Below, piece by piece: positions 58,686 to 64,000 of a stretch of 64,000 bases of DNA (position 1 is the first letter of the stretch; each line of letters starts with the position of its first letter). Source of the stretch: Algirhabdus cladophorae (GTDB lineage Bacteria > Pseudomonadota > Alphaproteobacteria > Rhodobacterales > Rhodobacteraceae). Both the position numbers and the translations under genes were made by a program. The stretch covers positions 1,922,001 through 1,986,000 of the forward strand of contig NZ_CP173029.1 of NCBI RefSeq assembly GCF_044772865.1. The letters are read 5' to 3'. Under the pieces are notes generated by a model, which made no database searches, had not been told where the DNA came from, and was given only the letters and a program-made list of their open reading frames with translations.

Positions 58686-59689
58686 GTGGCTTCGGCCAAG
58701 GCTTGGGCCTGAAGGGCCAGGTCCATCACTTTGAACGCGTGGGTCTGTGGCATGGCTGTCTCGGTTCGGTCCCTGACGTCTGCCGCCAAAGCTGCGAAAT
58801 AGGGCAGGCCTGCGCCGCTGGCATCAATCCGTTCGCAACGGCTACCATTGACCAAAAACACGTGATCGCCACCCGCAGCACCGCCAATATCCACATATTT
58901 GCGCAATTCAATCGTGCCTTCTGTTCCTAACAAAGTCAGCCGCCCATCGCCCCAAGTTGGCAGCGCGTCGGGTGTGTACCAATCCACACGGATATAGCCA
59001 TGGCCTTGCGGTGATTGCAGCACGATCTGACCAAAATCTTGCAGGCCGGTATCGCTGGGGTTGGCAAAATTTCCAACAGAGGCCAGCGTCACTTGGGCGT
59101 CTGTCGAGCCGGTGAAATACAGGAACTGATCGATTTGATGCGACGCGATATCTACCAAAATACCGCCATACCGCTCGCGCTGGAAAAACCAGTCGGGTCG
59201 TGTAGGGCGGTTAAGGCGGTGCGGCCCCAGACCAACTGTTTGTACGACTTTTCCAATGGCGCCTGCTGCGACGAGTTCCGCGGCTTTTGTCACTGCAGGC
59301 ACTTCAAATCGTTCAGAAAAATCAATGGACCAAATACGACCTGTGGCGGCTTGGGCGTCCTTGATTGCGTCAAGTTGTTCCATCGTTGTGCAGCCGGGCT
59401 TGTCCGACATCACATCGCAACCAGCCTGCATGGCGGCCACGGCCCATGCGGCACGGTCTACAGGAATGCCAGCCAAGATGACCAAATCCACGCCAGAATT
59501 CAGCACATCCGTCCCGTCCGGAACGCGCGCGGCGTCGGGAAAGCGTTTGAGGAAACCATCCAGCGTCTCTGGGGTGCCAATCGTACTCCAGCAGGTCAAT
59601 TCGGCCCCAACATCCAGCATGTTCTGGATCTGGGTGTAGCAATGGCGGTGATCAATCCCGATCACACCTATTTTCAGCCTGTCAGCCAT
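58682..59689 (-). CDS. Gfo/Idh/MocA-family oxidoreductase
   Basis: 335 residues. Rossmann start RLKIGVIGIDHRHCYTQI lacks the usual GxGxxG glycines (it has GVIGIDHRH), but later parts conform: CDVMSDKPGCTTMEQL in the place of EKP, and GGILVDIASHQIDQFLYFTG with the catalytic His. The altered nucleotide loop may mean a different cofactor or a changed role. It is the second gene of the operon; its start overlaps the upstream gene by eight bases. Confidence 0.82.
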   Translation of the reverse strand: MADRLKIGVIGIDHRHCYTQIQNMLDVGAELTCWSTIGTPETLDGFLKRFPDAARVPDGTDVLNSGVDLVILAGIPVDRAAWAVAAMQAGCDVMSDKPGCTTMEQLDAIKDAQAATGRIWSIDFSERFEVPAVTKAAELVAAGAIGKVVQTVGLGPHRLNRPTRPDWFFQRERYGGILVDIASHQIDQFLYFTGSTDAQVTLASVGNFANPSDTGLQDFGQIVLQSPQGHGYIRVDWYTPDALPTWGDGRLTLLGTEGTIELRKYVDIGGAAGGDHVFLVNGSRCERIDASGAGLPYFAALAADVRDRTETAMPQTHAFKVMDLALQAQALAEAT

Positions 59690-60704
59690 GGGGCATCTCC
59701 TGTTTTTGTCCGGTCTTGGCTGCCAGGATGATTGTATCGATCAATTGATGCACTGACAGAGCATCGCCGCCCGAAATCGGCGGTTCCTGCCCTGCTGCCA
59801 CGGCACGGGCAAAGCCTGCGATCACATCGCGGTGCCATTCCGGGCCAAAGGCCATGGGATCTGCCCCACCCCCGGTATCCGCTGCCCCTGCCAGATGTTC
59901 CACCTCACCAGACCGCCAATAGAGCTTGAGATCGGCGGCATCCAAAACAGCACTGCCTTGGGTACCGTGCAAGGTGATGCCCTCGGCCCCGCCGGGAAAG
60001 CTGGCAGTGCTGGCCACAACAGACCCCATAGCGCCATTGGCAAAGCGCAGTCCTGCGCTGACGAAATCCTCAGCTTCCATCTGGTGCAGCGGGGTTGTGG
60101 TGGCCATGGCCGTCACCTGTGCAACAGGACCTGCCAGATGCAGCATCAGATCCAATGTATGAATGGCTTGGGTGATCAACACGCCACCGCCGTCGCGGGC
60201 GTAGGTGCCACGCCCTGCAACATCGTAATACCCTTGATCCCGCCACCACGGCACGCGCACGTCTACTGCTGCAATCTGGCCCAGCGCACCACGCTCCAAC
60301 AGGGCCTTAAGATGGCGCGCAGCAGGCCGCATCCGGTGTTGAAGAACCACGCCCAAGGGCAAGTTTTTTTTAGCAAAAATATCTACGATCTGTGCCGCAG
60401 CGGATGCATTCCGCTCGATGGGTTTTTCCAACAGCACAGGCTTGCCTGCTTCGGCCAATGCCCGTGCTATATCCAGCCGCGCGTCCGGTGGCGTCAATAC
60501 AATGCAAAAACCGACGGACGGATCCAGCGCCACTTTGTCCAAGTCTGCGTAGCACCGCAGGTCCCCATGATCAGCTGCAAACGTCCGGGCTTTTTGCGGA
60601 TCGCGGGCCCATATCCCACCCAAAGTGACAGCACCCTGAGTGGCTGCAATGGCTTGGGCATGCATATCTGCCACCATGCCTGCTCCGATTAAAACTGCTT
60701 TCAT
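59682..60704 (-). CDS. Gfo/Idh/MocA-family oxidoreductase
   Basis: 340 residues from ATG 60704; a longer frame to 60932 adds unlikely residues. Rossmann loop VLIGAGMVADMHAQAI, PVLLEKPIERNASAA and GGGVLITQAIHTLDLMLHLAG are standard. First gene of a four-gene overlapping operon (this, two more oxidoreductases, uxuA) divergent from uxaC. It probably oxidises or reduces an uronate-derived sugar. The divergent promoter lies at 60705-60799. Confidence 0.88.
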   Translation of the reverse strand: MKAVLIGAGMVADMHAQAIAATQGAVTLGGIWARDPQKARTFAADHGDLRCYADLDKVALDPSVGFCIVLTPPDARLDIARALAEAGKPVLLEKPIERNASAAAQIVDIFAKKNLPLGVVLQHRMRPAARHLKALLERGALGQIAAVDVRVPWWRDQGYYDVAGRGTYARDGGGVLITQAIHTLDLMLHLAGPVAQVTAMATTTPLHQMEAEDFVSAGLRFANGAMGSVVASTASFPGGAEGITLHGTQGSAVLDAADLKLYWRSGEVEHLAGAADTGGGADPMAFGPEWHRDVIAGFARAVAAGQEPPISGGDALSVHQLIDTIILAAKTGQKQEMPHG

Positions 60705-60799
60705 AGGTCTCCGCCTTGCCTGAAACAAAACTTTAGCGAGGGTCTGGCATTGTGCAAGCACTTCACCGATGATCGCGCCAAACACCAGTGAGGCCGCCC

Positions 60800-62146
60800 A
60801 TGACCAATCCCGCAGACACGCTTTATGACGATATTCGAGACTTACCAATTGTGTCGCCCCACGGGCATTGCGACCCTGCGTGGTTTGCCAGTGATGCAAA
60901 ATGGACCACGCCCACGGATTTGATCCTGACACCTGATCATTACCTTTACCGGATGCTTTATTCCCAAGGGGTCAGCATGCAAGAAATGGGCATTGGTGTG
61001 CCTGCAGACCAAAAGGATCCGCGTCAAATCTGGCGGTTGTTTGCCGCGAAGTACCATCTGTTTCTGGGCACTCCGAGCCACACATGGCTTCGGTATATGT
61101 TTAACAATACCTTTGCGATTGATCAGCCTTTGACCCCTGCCAGTGCCGATGCGATCTATGATCAGATCGCAGCCTCGCTTGCCAGTGACGCCTTTCGCCC
61201 ACGGGCGGTTTTTGAGCGGTTCAACATCGCAGCGCTTGCCACCACTGATGCCGCCACTGATCCGCTGGTGCACCACCACGCTATTGCCGCAAGTGGTTGG
61301 ACAGGAAGGGTTATTCCGACCTTTCGACCCGATGCCGTGCTGGATCCTATGGACGACCGTTTTGCCAGTTCGATCAGCGATTTGGCCCAGATCACCAATT
61401 GCGACACAGCCACCTTTGAGGGGTATTTGCAAGCATTGATGGCCCAGCGCGCAGCCTTTGCTGCCCTTGGGGCCACTGCCACCGACCACGCAGCAGAAGT
61501 GCTGTACACCTGTTGGTTGGACGATCCTGCAACCTATTACGCCAAGGCATTGGACGGCACCATAACCCGGGCCGAAGCTGCGCAATTTCAGGGTCATATG
61601 CTGGTGCAAATGGCGCGGTTTAGCTGCGACGACGGGTTGGTGATGCAACTGCATGTTGGCAGTAAGCGCAACACCAACAAGGCCCTTTTTGAAAGCTTGG
61701 GTCGCGATGTGGGCGCTGATATTCCTGTGGCCACCGACTGGGTGCACGGGTTGCAATGTTTGCTGGACCACTGCGGAAACCATCCCAATTTCACTTTGAT
61801 CCTGTTCACGCTGGATGAAGCGACTTATGCGCGCGAGCTGGCCCCTATGGCCGGGCATTGGCCCTGTTTGCGCATCGGTCCGCCATGGTGGTTTCACGAT
61901 AGTGCAGCAGGCATTGCGCGCTATTTTGATCAAGTGGTGGAAACAGCAGGCTATTGGAACCTTGCGGGGTTTAACGACGACACGCGTGCCTTTATGTCGA
62001 TCCCTGCGCGCCACGATGTTTGGCGGCGCGGGGTGGCCCAGCATTTGGGCGCGCAGGTGCAGGCAAAGGTCTTTGACCTGAGTGATGCCCGCAGCCTAGC
62101 GCCCTTATTGGCAACCCAGATCGCAGCACAAACCTACCGTCTTTAG
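60800..62146 (+). CDS. uxaC: glucuronate isomerase
   Basis: 448 residues from ATG 60800 (GAGG upstream; GTG 60788 is also in frame). Amidohydrolase-like fold: IVSPHGHCDPAWFA (metal His), WLRYMFNNTFAI, GRVIPTFRPDAVLDP, MQLHVGSKRNTN and NLAGFNDDTRAFMSIPARHDVWRR. It converts D-glucuronate to D-fructuronate (and galacturonate to tagaturonate), the first step towards uxuA. It is convergent with the RTX gene; the stop codons overlap at 62143-62146. Confidence 0.95.
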   Translation: MTNPADTLYDDIRDLPIVSPHGHCDPAWFASDAKWTTPTDLILTPDHYLYRMLYSQGVSMQEMGIGVPADQKDPRQIWRLFAAKYHLFLGTPSHTWLRYMFNNTFAIDQPLTPASADAIYDQIAASLASDAFRPRAVFERFNIAALATTDAATDPLVHHHAIAASGWTGRVIPTFRPDAVLDPMDDRFASSISDLAQITNCDTATFEGYLQALMAQRAAFAALGATATDHAAEVLYTCWLDDPATYYAKALDGTITRAEAAQFQGHMLVQMARFSCDDGLVMQLHVGSKRNTNKALFESLGRDVGADIPVATDWVHGLQCLLDHCGNHPNFTLILFTLDEATYARELAPMAGHWPCLRIGPPWWFHDSAAGIARYFDQVVETAGYWNLAGFNDDTRAFMSIPARHDVWRRGVAQHLGAQVQAKVFDLSDARSLAPLLATQIAAQTYRL

Positions 62147-64000
62147 AACGGCAGGTTGATGCTGTCGGCCTCGATCTGTGCGGCAGTGGCATTGAGCACT
62201 GTCAGCGTGTTGCCATTGCCCCAATCCAGCGTCACATCGGCCCCGTTCTGTGTGGCAGTGCCAAAGTAATTGCCCAAGCCGACCAATGCGCCATTGAGGT
62301 CAAACTTGTCGACGCCCACTTCGTAGTCGAGCACGGTGTCAGCACCATAGTTGCCAGAATAGACAAACACATCAATGTCAGCGCCACCCTTGAGGGTATC
62401 GTCGCCGGTACCACCATCCAAACGGTCATTGCCTTTGCCACCGCTGAGACTGTCATCGCCAGCCTCGCCCAACAAAAGATCCAAACCGTTATCGCCAAAG
62501 AGATCGTCGGCCCCACCGCCGCCCAGCAACAGGTCATTGTCGTTGCCGCCTCGCAGCGTGTCGGTGCCACCACCGCCTTGCAACTCATCATTGCCGCCAT
62601 CACCGCGAATGACATCAGCGCCGTTTTCGCCTTTCAGCATATCCTCGCCGCCACCACCGTAGATCGTGTCAGCGCCTTTGCCGCCAAGGACAAAATCATC
62701 GTCGTCGCCTGCATCAATGGTGTCGATACCGTCACCGCCCGAGATTTGGTCTGACCCGGCCTGACCGTTGAGGATGTCATCGCCATCGCCCCCAGACAGG
62801 CTATCGTTACCACCGCCACCAAAGGCCGTGTCATTGCCTGCACCGGTGGTAATCCAGTCGTCGCCGCCACGGCCAAGGATCGTATCCATGCCGTCGCCAC
62901 CTTCGAACACCTCGGCCAGCTCTGTGCCTTCGAACCGATCATCAAAGGCTGACCCGATCAGGCGTTCGATGCTGATCAATGTGTCGCCCTCTGCGTCACC
63001 ACCGGTGCCCACGCCCGTATCAAGGTTCACATCAACCCCGGCCAATGATGTCGCATAGGACGCTGTATCGCTGCTGGCACCGCCATCCAGTTCATCAGCC
63101 CCTTCGCCACCGATCAGCATGTCAGAGCTGTCGCCACCTTCCAGACGGTCATCGCCTTTGCCGCCATCCAGCGTGTCGTTCCCTGCATCGCCTTTGAGCA
63201 CGTCATTGGAGAAGCCACCAAAGAGCATGTCATTGCCGCTGCCGCCAAAGAGCTTGTCTTCGCCACTGCCGCCACGGGCTTCGTCGTCGCCATCACCGCC
63301 TTCAAGGCGATCAGCGCCGTTGCCACCGATCAGGATGTCATCACCGTTTTCACCTTTGAGGGTGTCGTCGTCTTTGCCACCATCCAGAGTATCATTCCCA
63401 GCGCCGCCTTTGAGGATGTCGTCGCCATCCTCACCATTGAGTGTATCATCGCCGTCAGTTTCCAGCGTCCCACCGGTCAGACGGTCATCCCCGTCGCCAC
63501 CATTGATCACATCAGCGCCATCGCCGCCATCAACCGTGTCTTTGCCGCCACCTGCATTGATTGTGTCATCGCCAAAGAAGCCTGAAATGATGTTGGCCTC
63601 GTCATCCCCGGTTAGCGCATCATCAAAGATCGATCCGATCAGGTTCTCCATGGTCTTAAGTGCCACGAGGCCACTTAGGGTACCGCTGGTATCTGTGCCG
63701 CCATTGCTGAGCACGTTGAACCCGCTGGCAGTAAGATCAGCCTGAACAGCCGCACCAAATCCGGAGAAATTAGCGGTATCAAGGCCATCGCCCCCATACC
63801 ATTCATCTTTACCGCCAGTGTAGCTGAACACATCCTTGCCGCCCCGACCGTAAAGCTTGTCGTCGCCCAAACCGCCGTTGAGGGCGTTTTCATCGCTGTT
63901 ACCGAACAACCGGTCGCCAAAGTCGGACCCGATAAGGTTTTCAACGCTATTATCAACGATAGCCCCCAAAACGATGCTGCTGACTTGGTTGTTATAGCTT
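62143..64000 (-). CDS. RTX calcium-binding repeat protein (partial, N-terminus beyond window)
   Basis: More than 615 residues in the window; the frame is open to base 64,000, so the true start is outside. Almost the entire visible part is made of RTX nonapeptides (GGxGxDxLx), which form calcium-bound beta-rolls; runs such as DTLDGGKDDDTLKGENGDD recur. Two segments (LIGSIFDDALTGDD and LIGSAFDDRFEGTE) are serralysin-type M10 C-terminal units. The last 75 residues (DVFVYSGNYGADTVLDYEVG, then LTVLNATAAQIEADSINLPF) form a type I secretion signal-like end. It should be secreted; the N-terminal effector, if any, is not visible. Confidence 0.9.
   Translation of the reverse strand, partial: SYNNQVSSIVLGAIVDNSVENLIGSDFGDRLFGNSDENALNGGLGDDKLYGRGGKDVFSYTGGKDEWYGGDGLDTANFSGFGAAVQADLTASGFNVLSNGGTDTSGTLSGLVALKTMENLIGSIFDDALTGDDEANIISGFFGDDTINAGGGKDTVDGGDGADVINGGDGDDRLTGGTLETDGDDTLNGEDGDDILKGGAGNDTLDGGKDDDTLKGENGDDILIGGNGADRLEGGDGDDEARGGSGEDKLFGGSGNDMLFGGFSNDVLKGDAGNDTLDGGKGDDRLEGGDSSDMLIGGEGADELDGGASSDTASYATSLAGVDVNLDTGVGTGGDAEGDTLISIERLIGSAFDDRFEGTELAEVFEGGDGMDTILGRGGDDWITTGAGNDTAFGGGGNDSLSGGDGDDILNGQAGSDQISGGDGIDTIDAGDDDDFVLGGKGADTIYGGGGEDMLKGENGADVIRGDGGNDELQGGGGTDTLRGGNDNDLLLGGGGADDLFGDNGLDLLLGEAGDDSLSGGKGNDRLDGGTGDDTLKGGADIDVFVYSGNYGADTVLDYEVGVDKFDLNGALVGLGNYFGTATQNGADVTLDWGNGNTLTVLNATAAQIEADSINLPF

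Noticed and set aside
60842..62044. 400-residue minus-strand open frame
   Set aside because: It is antisense to uxaC, whose catalytic motifs are complete.
62143..64000. Repeated DNA pattern considered as a CRISPR array or satellite
   Set aside because: The repeats are codon-based RTX nonapeptides inside one open frame; no constant repeat with variable spacers exists.

Overview
The window looks like marine alphaproteobacterial DNA, most likely Rhodobacterales (Roseobacter group). The reasons are the gene order murA / DUF2948 / hisD ... UPF0262 / LMW phosphatase / infA / maf / RNase G / yacG, the split his cluster, and the TRAP transporter, Hint-domain and RTX proteins. I cannot name a species.

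Region 1 (1 to about 21,960) is an accessory island ending at the 3' end of a tRNA-Phe gene. A tyrosine integrase lies beside the tRNA but carries a one-base frameshift. The island has mobilisation and plasmid-like genes: a CHC2 zinc-finger primase fragment, a VirD4/TraD-like ATPase broken by an internal deletion, a replication-relaxation protein, a second intact VirD4-like ATPase, DUF736 and DUF3768 proteins, two small DNA-binding proteins of replication or partition type, and a ParE/RHH toxin-antitoxin pair. It also carries AT-rich cargo: a TIR-like/P-loop ATPase (407-2779) followed by a polytopic membrane protein, and a SIR2-STAND protein (15248-17692). Both are likely NAD-linked antiphage proteins. 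Several membrane or secreted protein pairs have no recognised function. The best candidate for an undescribed system is at 17849-19058. There a 199-residue catalytic-domain-only tyrosine recombinase of FimB/FimE size sits next to two perfect 24-bp inverted repeats (18501-18524 and 18637-18660), 112 bp apart and just upstream of a secreted-protein gene. This layout fits an invertible promoter.

Region 2 (22.1-37.7 kb) is core chromosome: the yacG to murA housekeeping cluster, all on the minus strand. It is interrupted by a PAS chemoreceptor gene, and by a cobalamin-riboswitch-controlled uptake operon (DUF1636, ABC ATPase, binding protein, permease) plus a Hint-domain protein gene. tRNA-Thr, a GrpB-family gene and an ABC exporter follow.

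Region 3 (37.7-48.2 kb) holds a CheB-CheR-PAS fusion divergent from an unknown gene, then hisB-hisH / hisA-hisF-hisE interrupted by an antisense DUF2147 gene, small housekeeping genes, a TrmH/RlmB methyltransferase and tRNA-Tyr.

Region 4 (48.2-64 kb) is metabolic. A GntR regulator and AbrB-type membrane protein are divergent from a dctPQM TRAP transporter. A Gly-rich DUF533 protein, a lipoprotein and a YcaQ-type glycosylase follow. A tightly overlapped uronate operon (three Gfo/Idh/MocA oxidoreductases plus uxuA) is divergent from uxaC. An RTX repeat protein runs off the right edge.
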